Assembly (NCBI GenBank): GCA_028284235.1
Contig: JANQSC010000008.1
Span: 1 to 64,000 of the forward strand
DNA: 64,000 bases
Direction of reading: 5' to 3'
Source: Opitutaceae bacterium
GTDB lineage: Bacteria > Verrucomicrobiota > Verrucomicrobiia > Opitutales > Opitutaceae
Positions 27,503-36,511 of this stretch are shown in pieces. Positions within the stretch are counted from its first letter, which is position 1. The number at the start of each line of letters is the position of its first letter. A program made the position numbers and the translations under genes. Below the pieces are notes generated by a model. The model saw only the letters and a program-made list of their open reading frames with translations, was not told where the DNA came from and made no database searches.

Positions 27503-28324
27503 TTAAAGCACGTCAGCAAACGCTTTCTTGGTATATTTGAAAAACCCAAACCCAACATAGAATGCTGAAATACCTACAGCATATAGGTAGATAATTTTAG
27601 CGATGTCAAAAGGCTCTTGCCAGATTAACACAGAGCGAGACATCTCAATCGCATGAATTAGTGGATTGAACTTTAGAAACAGCCAAAATGTCTCTGGTAT
27701 GTCGGATGATGGGTAGAAGACCGCGCTTGAAAACATTAAGCCCAAACTAATAGTACCTATCATAGGCATAATATCCCTAAAGAACACCCCGATGGATGCA
27801 ACTGCCCATGATATTCCTACTCCCAGCATTAAAACCGGCGGAATGATGACTAAAAGCCACAAGGCTTGGAATGACAATCCGGAACCAACTAGAGCAACCC
27901 CAATCACTAGCAGAACGAAGCTGATTAGGAAGTGTATAAATGACGAACCGGCTGTAGCAATTGGAATAATCTCAATGGGGAAAACTACTTTTTTAACTAG
28001 ATTCGTATTCTGAATCACAATGTTCGGAGAAGTAGCCAACACCTCCGATATAAAATGAAATATGGTCAAACCAGTAAAGATCCCTAGCGAATAGTCCAAT
28101 TTCGTCTCATCTTCACTAGAACTAAAGCTACCTTTAAAGATATATCCGAATACGAATACGTAAAGAGCAAGCATTAGAAGCGGTTGAAAGACAGACCATA
28201 ATAGACCTAGGTGACTTCCTTTGTGTCGTAATTCAACACTTCGCTGCACAAATTGCCAAAGCACATCGCGATGCCTCGCAATCACACTAAATGGCAAAAC
28301 CGACATTCGCATTAACTTTCGCAT
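27503..28324 (-). CDS. wzm: Polysaccharide ABC exporter permease (Wzm)
   Basis: The 273-residue product is an ABC-2 type permease with about six transmembrane helices and the family N-terminus DVLWQFVQRSVELRHKGSHLGLLWSVFQPLL. FNPLIHAIEMSRSVLI lies near the C-terminus. With Wzt it exports a lipid-linked glycan across the cytoplasmic membrane. It is the first gene of the AT-rich minus-strand run and begins 78 bases below the stop of atpC, so the atp operon may read into it unless a terminator, not obvious here, intervenes. Confidence 0.95.
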   Translation of the reverse strand: MRKLMRMSVLPFSVIARHRDVLWQFVQRSVELRHKGSHLGLLWSVFQPLLMLALYVFVFGYIFKGSFSSSEDETKLDYSLGIFTGLTIFHFISEVLATSPNIVIQNTNLVKKVVFPIEIIPIATAGSSFIHFLISFVLLVIGVALVGSGLSFQALWLLVIIPPVLMLGVGISWAVASIGVFFRDIMPMIGTISLGLMFSSAVFYPSSDIPETFWLFLKFNPLIHAIEMSRSVLIWQEPFDIAKIIYLYAVGISAFYVGFGFFKYTKKAFADVL

Positions 28325-28402
28325 ACTGCAAAACTCTCGTCACCGTAAACCTACTTTACTCGCAAAAAGAGTAGTCCGTGTCGAGATTTGTCCTCGAGCG
28401 AG

Positions 28403-28804
28403 CTATTTTCTCTTACGGTGTATAAGTAGCTGAGCTCTTGAGTAGGCGACTTGGGTTTCCAACATGGCGATTTCCTCGTCGGACATCTTTTCCATGGTGG
28501 CGAGGGCTTCTTCTGCTCGCTTCTGGGCCTCTTCGACGGCCGATTCGTCGATTTCGTCGATGTGGATGGCGTTTTCCGCAAGGATCGAGATCTTGTCGCC
28601 CACGCATTGGGCGAATCCTTTGCTGATCGCCAGGGACTGCTTCTGCCCCGCCTGCTCGACCACGATCTCTCCGGCCTGAATCTCTGTTACGATTGGAATG
28701 TGGCCGGGGAGAATATCGATCTCGCCCGAAGTCGTCGGCATAACGACCGCGTCGACGGTGTCTTCGTACACGCGAGCTTCCGGAGTGACGATTTCGAGGT
28801 TCAT
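28403..28804 (-). CDS. atpC: ATP synthase F1 epsilon subunit
   Basis: The 133-residue product matches AtpC: an N-terminal beta sandwich (MNLEIVTPEARVYEDTVDAVVMP, SGEIDILPGHIPIV) and a C-terminal helical hairpin (DESAVEEAQKRAEEAL onward). It forms the central stalk with gamma and can inhibit ATP hydrolysis. It is the last gene of the operon, 25 bases below atpD. Confidence 0.97.
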   Translation of the reverse strand: MNLEIVTPEARVYEDTVDAVVMPTTSGEIDILPGHIPIVTEIQAGEIVVEQAGQKQSLAISKGFAQCVGDKISILAENAIHIDEIDESAVEEAQKRAEEALATMEKMSDEEIAMLETQVAYSRAQLLIHRKRK

Positions 28805-28829
28805 TGTGGTTTTCTAGATATGAGAGGCC

Positions 28830-30284
<1,455 letters not shown>

Positions 30285-30309
30285 TTAAGAAGTGGAGGGT
30301 CTGACTGGG

Positions 30310-31188
30310 TTAACCGTTGCTCGAAGTCGCCGCCGCGATTTCCAGGATTTCCTGAGTGATGGCCGCCTGTCGGGCCTTGTTGAACTGGAGGGTGAGAGAA
30401 TCGAGAAGCTTCGTCGCGTTGTCCTTCGCCGTCTTCATCGCCACCATTCGGGCGCTGTGCTCCGACGCGCGAGCGCTGAGAATGGCCTGATAGGCTTGGC
30501 GATCCACAAAGAGCGGGAGCAAGCTATTCAAAATGCTCACCGGATCCGGCTCGAAAACAAAATTGCGATCGTCCGACGACGACTCGAACGGTTCCGCGTC
30601 CTTGCCGCGCAGCTCGGTAATCATGTCGTCTAATCCTCGGATCGGAAGCAGTTTCCCTACGGTCGGCGCTTGCGTGAGAACGTTCACGAATCGTGGATAC
30701 ATAACTTCGACCGTGTCCACCTCGCCCGAGAGATACTTCTCGATCATGAACTCAGTGACTTGCTTCACCTTCGTGTAGGGAACGCTGTCGTCGATTTCGA
30801 AATCCGCCAGCAAGTCGCGACTCGACCGGCTCAAGAACTGCTTCCCTTTCCGCCCGACGGTGGCGAATTTCATCGCGTCGTCGGATTTCATGATCTCCCG
30901 GAACAGGTTGCTATTGAGCGGTCCGCACAATCCGCGATTTGTAGTTACTAAAATGATACCGCGCGTCTTCACTTCCCGCTCTTCGAAAAAGGGGTGCTCC
31001 ACTTCTTCAATACGAGTCGCAATATGGGAAAGCGTTTCCGCGAGCAGCGCGGCGTACGGCTGGCCGGACAAGGCCGATTGCTGGGCCTTCTTCATCTTCG
31101 AGGCCGCGACAAGCTCCATCGCCTTGGTAATCTGGCGCGTGTTCTTGACCGACTTGATGCGGCGACGAATCTCTCTTAAATTGGGCAT
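30310..31188 (-). CDS. atpG: ATP synthase F1 gamma subunit
   Basis: The 292-residue rotor subunit has the conserved N-terminal helix MPNLREIRRRIKSVKNTRQI and the C-terminal helix AMVAMKTAKDNATKLLDSL followed by FNKARQAAITQEILEI, which together form the coiled coil inside the alpha3beta3 ring. Upstream, a 448-bp inverted-repeat cassette separates it from atpA. Without that cassette the start would be about 11 bases from the atpA stop. Confidence 0.97.
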   Translation of the reverse strand: MPNLREIRRRIKSVKNTRQITKAMELVAASKMKKAQQSALSGQPYAALLAETLSHIATRIEEVEHPFFEEREVKTRGIILVTTNRGLCGPLNSNLFREIMKSDDAMKFATVGRKGKQFLSRSSRDLLADFEIDDSVPYTKVKQVTEFMIEKYLSGEVDTVEVMYPRFVNVLTQAPTVGKLLPIRGLDDMITELRGKDAEPFESSSDDRNFVFEPDPVSILNSLLPLFVDRQAYQAILSARASEHSARMVAMKTAKDNATKLLDSLTLQFNKARQAAITQEILEIAAATSSNG

Positions 31189-31199
31189 TGGGCTAGTTT

Positions 31200-31234
31200 T
31201 TTTTAACCACGAAACACACGAATGTGACGAAAAT
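31200..31234 (+). repeat. Left terminal inverted repeat of the GxxExxY cassette
   Basis: The 35-bp sequence begins TTTTTAACCACGAAA and ends ACGAAAAT. It matches the reverse complement of 31613-31647 at 29 of 35 positions; the six differences are at repeat positions 16, 17 and 24-27. Confidence 0.85.
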
Positions 31235-31614
31235 TAATTTACGACCCTTTCGTACTCGAGTTTTGGATGACTACCAAAATTAATAAGAAGGCCTAGTCTT
31301 TTCTTTGTCGCCTTCAAATAATTGAATACTTGAGCGCGATGTTCATCCGCAAGGGCTTTAACTGCCTTCAGTTCAATGATTATTTTCCCAAAACAGAGAA
31401 AATCTGGCTCGTAACTTTTTCTTAGGACTCGATCTCGGTATTCCAATTGTAGTTTTGGTTTCTCTTCAAAAGGTATCGACTGTTCTTGAAACTCTATGCT
31501 AAGGCACTCCTGATAAACATCTTCGAGAAAACCATTTCCTTTGTCTTTATAAACTTCGAAACACGCTCCCATTATCCTGTAGCTTTCTTCCTTAAATAGG
31601 ATCTCCGGAGCCAT
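31234..31614 (-). CDS. GxxExxY protein (PD-(D/E)XK-like fold)
   Basis: The 126-residue product matches the GxxExxY family: GNGFLEDVYQECL carries the name motif. YEPDFLCFGKIIIELKAVKAL supplies the D...E-x-K core of the PD-(D/E)XK nuclease superfamily, and HRAQVFNYLKATKKRLGLLINFG follows. Biological function in the family is not established; nuclease-like chemistry is predicted from the fold. It lies in the same direction as the atp operon and is bounded exactly by inverted repeats. It is unrelated to ATP synthase and should be read as an inserted passenger. Confidence 0.93.
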   Translation of the reverse strand: MAPEILFKEESYRIMGACFEVYKDKGNGFLEDVYQECLSIEFQEQSIPFEEKPKLQLEYRDRVLRKSYEPDFLCFGKIIIELKAVKALADEHRAQVFNYLKATKKRLGLLINFGSHPKLEYERVVN

Positions 31615-31647
31615 TTTCGTTCGTTTCGTGGATTTCGTGGTTAAAAA
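31613..31647 (-). repeat. Right terminal inverted repeat of the GxxExxY cassette
   Basis: Read on the minus strand it starts TTTTTAACCACGAAA and ends ACGAAAAT, the mirror of 31200-31234 with 29/35 matches. Its outer end directly adjoins the atpA stop codon at 31648-31650. Confidence 0.85.
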
Positions 31648-33180
31648 TTAAGCGAAGCTCGCTTTCCATTCGTCGACGGCGCTCTTGAGCTGGTCCGCGA
31701 TCTCGTCGTCGATCTTCGCTTTCTCGCGGACCGACGTGAGCAACGCCTCCTTGCGAGACACCAGGAAGTCGCGGAGCGAATCGCTAGCCGACACCATTTT
31801 GGAAACGTCGATATCGTCGAAGTAGTTGTTCTGCATCGCCCAGAGGACGCCCACTTGCTGCTCGATTGGAATCGGATTGAACGCGGGTTGCTTGAAGAGC
31901 TCGACGATACGGGAACCGCGATCGAGCTGGGCCTTCGTTTTCGCGTCCAAGTCGGACCCAAACTGGGCGAAGGCCGCGAGTTCGCGGAATTGGGCCAGCT
32001 CGAGCTTGATCTTGCCGGCCACTTGCTTCGTCGCTTTCAACTGAGCGGCCGAACCCACGCGGGAAACGGAAAGACCGACCGATACCGCTGGGCGAATCCC
32101 TTGATTGAACAAGTCGGTTTCCAGGAAGATCTGGCCGTCCGTGATCGAAATGACGTTCGTCGGGATGTAGGCCGAAAGGTCGCCCGCGAGCGTCTCGATA
32201 ATCGGAAGCGCCGTGAGCGAGCCATTGCCATTCTCTTCGTTGACGCGAGCCGAGCGCTCGAGCAAACGGGAGTGCAGGTAGAAAACGTCTCCCGGATACG
32301 CCTCGCGTCCGGAGGGGCGTTTCAGTACCAGCGACATTTGGCGGTAGGCCGCCGCGTGCTTGGAAAGGTCATCGTAGACGATCAACGCGTCCATTCCATT
32401 GGACATAAACCACTCGCCCATCGCCGCTCCCGTGTAAGGAGCCAAGTACTGGTTGGCCGCCGAGTCCGCGGCGGGAGCGGAAACGACGATCGTGTATTCG
32501 AGGGCGCCCTTCTCTTCGAGAACGCCGAGCGTGCGAGCGACGTTGGAATTCTTCTGTCCGACCGCAACGTAGATCGAGTAGACCGGGCGGAAATCGGGGT
32601 CACCCGACGCGAGGCCGACTTTGTTGATGTTCGCCTGGTTGATGATGGTGTCGATGGCGATGGTCGTCTTGCCGGTACCGCGGTCGCCAATGATGAGCTC
32701 GCGCTGCCCACGGCCAATCGGAATCATCGAGTCGATGGCCTGAATACCGGTCATCAACGGCTGGTCGACCGACTTGCGCTCGATAATGCCCGGAGCGATC
32801 TTTTCGACGGGATAGGTTTCGCCCGTCTCGATAGCGCCTTTGCCGTCAACCGGGCGGCCGAGCGCGTCGACTACGCGACCGAGCAACGCCTTGCCGACAG
32901 GGACCGAAAGCAGTTTGCCGGTGCACTTGACCTCGTCGCCTTCACGCAAGTGGTTCGCCTCGCCGAGAATAACCGCGCCTACTTCGTCTTCTTCCAAGTT
33001 AAGAGCGATTCCGATCGTGTTCCCCGGGAACTCGATCATCTCGTTGTACATCACCTCGGTCAGTCCGTCGATTTTCGCGACGCCGTCGCCTACCGTAATG
33101 ATCTTTCCGGTATTGCTGGCGACCGTTTTGGTCTGGAGGTTAGCGATTTGCTGTTCGATCTGTTCGATGACGGAACTCAT
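31648..33180 (-). CDS. atpA: ATP synthase F1 alpha subunit
   Basis: The 510-residue subunit shows the P-loop [15 protein letters not shown], the block [35 protein letters not shown] (here spanning about residues 285-320), and the Arg-finger region [14 protein letters not shown]. The GREAYPGD segment is diagnostic. Its stop codon abuts the right end of the inserted cassette; the coding region is intact. Confidence 0.98.
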   Translation of the reverse strand: MSSVIEQIEQQIANLQTKTVASNTGKIITVGDGVAKIDGLTEVMYNEMIEFPGNTIGIALNLEEDEVGAVILGEANHLREGDEVKCTGKLLSVPVGKALLGRVVDALGRPVDGKGAIETGETYPVEKIAPGIIERKSVDQPLMTGIQAIDSMIPIGRGQRELIIGDRGTGKTTIAIDTIINQANINKVGLASGDPDFRPVYSIYVAVGQKNSNVARTLGVLEEKGALEYTIVVSAPAADSAANQYLAPYTGAAMGEWFMSNGMDALIVYDDLSKHAAAYRQMSLVLKRPSGREAYPGDVFYLHSRLLERSARVNEENGNGSLTALPIIETLAGDLSAYIPTNVISITDGQIFLETDLFNQGIRPAVSVGLSVSRVGSAAQLKATKQVAGKIKLELAQFRELAAFAQFGSDLDAKTKAQLDRGSRIVELFKQPAFNPIPIEQQVGVLWAMQNNYFDDIDVSKMVSASDSLRDFLVSRKEALLTSVREKAKIDDEIADQLKSAVDEWKASFA

Positions 33181-33213
33181 GGTCTTCTTCTAATTATTAA
33201 AGGGATTTTGATT

Positions 33214-33609
33214 CTAGGAAAGGGAGGCTTGCAGAGTGTTGAGCGAGCTGGCGATGGACGCGTCGTACACATCGCAGTCCACGACGACGCGCAAACCCGC
33301 GATCAAGCTCGGGTCTTCCCGCGTCACCGACGCGAGGTTGCGACCGTATTTAGCGGAAAGCTGCTTCACGACGCCGGTGACCGCGTCGGAGCTTAAGTCT
33401 CCGGCATGGCTGATGACCGCAGTGCTCTTGGAAACTTCTCGCTGGACCAGTTTTAGGTAGGCCTTGAGCGTGGCAACGTGGTGCCGCGGCGGATTCTTCT
33501 CCAGCGACTTCAAAACGCCATCCACTCGCTCCGCGGACAATTCGCCGTTTTCCAGGCTGAACTTCAACAGCTGCTTGGCGAACTCCTTGATCTGCTGGTC
33601 TTTTGTCAT
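33214..33609 (-). CDS. atpH: ATP synthase F1 delta subunit, short form
   Basis: Position between atpF and atpA and the C-terminal pattern (TREDPSLIAGLRVVVDCDVY, then DASIASSLNTLQASL) identify the delta subunit, which joins F1 to the peripheral stalk. At 131 residues it is well short of the roughly 175-180 typical of the family. The missing part is in the N-terminal helical domain that binds the alpha N-termini. No in-frame upstream extension is possible without running into atpF. It starts 13 bases below the atpF stop. Confidence 0.9.
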   Translation of the reverse strand: MTKDQQIKEFAKQLLKFSLENGELSAERVDGVLKSLEKNPPRHHVATLKAYLKLVQREVSKSTAVISHAGDLSSDAVTGVVKQLSAKYGRNLASVTREDPSLIAGLRVVVDCDVYDASIASSLNTLQASLS

Positions 33610-33622
33610 TGAAATTTAACTA

Positions 33623-34186
33623 CTAGTTGCTCGATTCGACTAACTGAGAACTAGCGGACTCGGCAAACCGAGTCTTGTCGTCCGGCGACAGCTCTTTCGC
33701 CAATACCTTGCTGGTAGTCGCCACGACCAGACGAGCGATTTCGCTTCTGGCCTCGGAGAGCATCTTCTTGCGGTCCAGCTCGATCTGCTGCTCGGCCTTG
33801 TTGATGATCTCCTCCGCCCGGGCCACTGCGTCCTGAGAAGATTTCGAAATTTTGTCTTCCGCCACCGCGCGAGCTTCATTAACGATCTGCTGCGCTTCTT
33901 GCGAGGCCTTGGCGATGATGGCCTTGTGTTCCGCTTCCGCTTCGGCAAGCTTCGCCTTCATGTCGTCGGCATGCTTGAGCCCGTCGGCGATCTTTGCGTT
34001 GCGCTCGTCCATCGTTTCGAACACGGGCTTGAACGCGAAGCGGTAAAGGACGTAAGCGAGGATCGAAAAACTGAGCACCTGCATCCCAATATGGACAGGA
34101 TGGATGCCGAACTTTTTGAATATGCCTGCAGATTCAGCTGCTGCGCTTGGATCCGTCGCTGCTACTATTGTAATGAGATCAATCAT
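33623..34186 (-). CDS. atpF: ATP synthase Fo b subunit
   Basis: I use the ATG at 34186 (MIDLITIVAATDPS); a longer frame from 34225 runs through the hairpin after atpE and is unlikely. The 187-residue product has one N-terminal membrane helix (about residues 30-52, GMQVLSFSILAYVLYRF) and a long charged helix (KPVFETMDERNAKIADGLKH onward) that dimerises as the peripheral stalk. Confidence 0.95.
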   Translation of the reverse strand: MIDLITIVAATDPSAAAESAGIFKKFGIHPVHIGMQVLSFSILAYVLYRFAFKPVFETMDERNAKIADGLKHADDMKAKLAEAEAEHKAIIAKASQEAQQIVNEARAVAEDKISKSSQDAVARAEEIINKAEQQIELDRKKMLSEARSEIARLVVATTSKVLAKELSPDDKTRFAESASSQLVESSN

Positions 34187-34206
34187 GAGAGACTGGGTGA
34201 GGGCTG

Positions 34207-34238
34207 AAAAAGCGAGCCGCCGCAATCGAGCGGCTCGC
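34207..34238 (-). terminator. Hairpin plus T-tract between atpE and atpF (attenuator-like)
   Basis: A perfect 9-bp GC-rich stem (GCGAGCCGC/GCGGCTCGC, 34212-34220 with 34230-34238) has a 9-base loop. On the transcribed strand it is followed directly by five T residues (34207-34211). It sits inside the operon right after atpE, so it would cause partial termination, or stabilise the upstream 3' end, favouring c-subunit mRNA. Confidence 0.75.
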
Positions 34239-34250
34239 CAGAATTAGAAT

Positions 34251-34472
<222 letters not shown>

Positions 34473-34534
34473 TTATTGGTTATTTTTGAAGCGATCGTCC
34501 ACGCGTTGGGCATGGTCCCGATACACAAAAGTGG

Positions 34535-35395
34535 TTAGTGCGCCTGTCCTTCGTGCCCGTCGTCGTGGTTGCAAATCAATCCGATGTAAACGCTGAACAG
34601 GAGCACGAAAACGAGCGCCTGTACCAGCCCGACAAGAAGTTCCAAGAAATAGAATGCAGGAAAGAAGTGCATTCCATGTAGAAGGTTCTCTCCCCCAAAA
34701 ATGTTGCCGAATAGCCTCACCGACAAAGTCAGCGGCCGGATGGCAATAGAAACCACTTCGATTATGCCAACGAAAAGAAAAATCGGAAAGAGCATGAGCC
34801 ACATCCCGTTTCCAACTTCCTCCTTGTCCGCCTTATTGCCGAAGAGATCGACGATCAGCACCTTGAAACCCGCGTACTTGAGAACGATGTACAGCCAGGC
34901 TGCCATGGCTACGAGCGCCAGGGCGATCGTTCCATTCCAGTCTGCATTGCCCGGACGAATCCATGGCTGAGTGATATGAAAATGGCCTTCCGCATCTTCG
35001 TAGCCACCGCCGATCGACCCCACCCCCGGCAGCAGTCCGCTCCAATTCTGGATCAAGATGTAGACGAAAAAACCAAGCACGAACGGCAAGGTCGCCGCCG
35101 CCGCTTTCTTCCCAACGATCGGCTCGATCATTTCTTTCAAACCGACGAGCAAGTTCTCGAGAATCGCTTGGCCGCGACCCGGGATTTCCTTCGGCTTTCC
35201 GCCAATCATCATGCGGACTCCTACTATTAATAGAATGGCAACCACCCAGCTCGTTACCATACTATTGGTGATCGGCATCCCAAACACCGAGAACAAACCC
35301 TCGGGAGCAGGCGAGACCGCCGCGTTCGCCACGGGAAGCGCCGCGCAAGCGGCCGCCAGAACCAAGAGGGATGGGAGTTTGTTTTTCAATCGCAT
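34535..35395 (-). CDS. atpB: ATP synthase Fo a subunit
   Basis: The start at 35395 (MRLKNKLPSLLVLAAAC) is chosen because it gives a signal-like N-terminus; the longer frame to 35455 adds a polar stretch without similarity. The 286-residue protein has about six membrane helices and the essential Arg in LSVRLFGNIFGGENLL, which faces the c-ring. It is first in the operon; I see no atpI or atpZ upstream. Confidence 0.95.
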   Translation of the reverse strand: MRLKNKLPSLLVLAAACAALPVANAAVSPAPEGLFSVFGMPITNSMVTSWVVAILLIVGVRMMIGGKPKEIPGRGQAILENLLVGLKEMIEPIVGKKAAAATLPFVLGFFVYILIQNWSGLLPGVGSIGGGYEDAEGHFHITQPWIRPGNADWNGTIALALVAMAAWLYIVLKYAGFKVLIVDLFGNKADKEEVGNGMWLMLFPIFLFVGIIEVVSIAIRPLTLSVRLFGNIFGGENLLHGMHFFPAFYFLELLVGLVQALVFVLLFSVYIGLICNHDDGHEGQAH

Positions 35396-35649
35396 CTTAA
35401 CCGCAGAACAGCCTAAAGAAGCAGTGTTGTTGATAGATCGATTTGCACGCGTCAACTCTCTAAATACAATTCAAGCGGATATGATTTGAAATGAAGCAAA
35501 AAATGTCGGATTTAGAACAAATCCTAATGGAATCTATCACACCGCTGTTAAAAAATCCTAAACGAAGCCGACTTCCTATCACGGCCCGAATCGCCGCCAC
35601 TAGCGCCGCCCATTCTTCGTTCCTCATTCCAACTTCTTAACTTCGCCAA

Positions 35650-35856
35650 ATGCCCAGCCGAGATCTCTCCAACGCCATTTTCGAGGTCAAAGACAAGAAG
35701 CGCTCGTCCCGGAGCAAGCGACGCTCCTACACGCCCAAGCCGCAAAACCCGACCCTCTTCAAACGCCGCGCCTTCGATACCTTCTACTTGTTCGGCGTCG
35801 TCCTCCTCATCCTCGCGATCGCCGTCCAAATCGTCGCTTTGGGCGTCTACAGCTAG
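35650..35856 (+). CDS. Small basic single-pass membrane protein
   Basis: The 68-residue frame encodes a strongly basic N-terminal half (KDKKRSSRSKRRSYTPKP) followed by one clear transmembrane helix (FYLFGVVLLILAIAVQIVAL). It stands alone on the plus strand between the divergent atpB start and the converging trmB gene (7 bases apart). There is no obvious Shine-Dalgarno sequence. Coding is supported by the coherent positive-inside membrane topology rather than by homology; function is unknown. Confidence 0.55.
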   Translation: MPSRDLSNAIFEVKDKKRSSRSKRRSYTPKPQNPTLFKRRAFDTFYLFGVVLLILAIAVQIVALGVYS

Positions 35857-35863
35857 CCCGCTT

Positions 35864-36484
35864 TCAAACCCGCTCCAGGATCAGCGACTGGAACGAATCC
35901 GCCTTCGACTGAAAAACGGTTTCCCGCTCGAACGGCCAATCCCCGTCCTTCGCCACCTTCCAGTCCGCCAGCGTTTCCGCCGCCTCCTCCGCCCACGCGA
36001 AGTAGCCGTCGTGGTCCGTCCGAAAATACAGCCGCGACCCCGACGCGCACCGCTTCGCCAGCGCTCCGAGAAACGACGCGTTAAACAAGCGATTCTTCCA
36101 ATGCCGCTTCTTGGGCCACGGATCGGGAAAAAGGACGAACACCGACTCGAAGGTCACCCCCTCCGGCAACATCTCCAGCAACTCAGACGCCTCCGCCTTG
36201 AGAAAACGCGCGTTCGCCAGCCCCGCCCGCTGCGCCTTCCGTGTCGCCCGGTCGATTCGATCCCCGATCACGTCGATCCCCAAGCAAAACGCGTCCGCTC
36301 GCTCCGCCGCGTAATCCGTCAACCAATGCCCGTGGCCGCAGCCCAACTCGAGAACGACCCGCTCGACGCCGTGCAAGCAGCTCTCCAGCGCGTCCCGCAA
36401 AGCCGCTTTCCGAATCTCCACCCGTCGCAAATGCTCGTTCAATGGCATGCCCGACCGAGATACAGACAATCCGTTTTCTGACAA
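35864..36484 (-). CDS. trmB: tRNA (guanine-N7)-methyltransferase TrmB
   Basis: The 206-residue product has the SAM motif VVLELGCGHGHWL, GIDVIGDRI, and the TrmB hallmark FVLFPDPWPKKRHWKNRL, with FRTDHDGYFAWA near the end. It makes m7G46 in tRNA variable loops. It is probably monocistronic, 27 bases below the phoR stop. Confidence 0.96.
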   Translation of the reverse strand: MSENGLSVSRSGMPLNEHLRRVEIRKAALRDALESCLHGVERVVLELGCGHGHWLTDYAAERADAFCLGIDVIGDRIDRATRKAQRAGLANARFLKAEASELLEMLPEGVTFESVFVLFPDPWPKKRHWKNRLFNASFLGALAKRCASGSRLYFRTDHDGYFAWAEEAAETLADWKVAKDGDWPFERETVFQSKADSFQSLILERV

Positions 36485-36511
36485 CCCAAGAGAATGCCTA
36501 GGCCACGTGGC

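Larger units (their letters stand above)
31200..31647. mobile_element. Compact inverted-repeat cassette carrying one GxxExxY gene
   Basis: A 448-bp unit between atpA and atpG consists of a 35-bp left inverted repeat, one ORF and a 35-bp right inverted repeat. The right repeat ends on the base adjoining the atpA stop codon. The ORF start overlaps the right repeat by two bases and its stop overlaps the left repeat by one, so the coding sequence exactly fills the space. No transposase is present and I see no clear target-site duplication. I infer a non-autonomous mobile cassette. Confidence 0.7.

Noticed and set aside
31855-33396. 513-residue plus-strand frame opposite atpA
   Set aside because: It is antisense to an intact, highly conserved gene; long antisense frames are expected from GC-rich codon bias. 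The same applies to long frames opposite recA, hflKC, gltB and uvrC.
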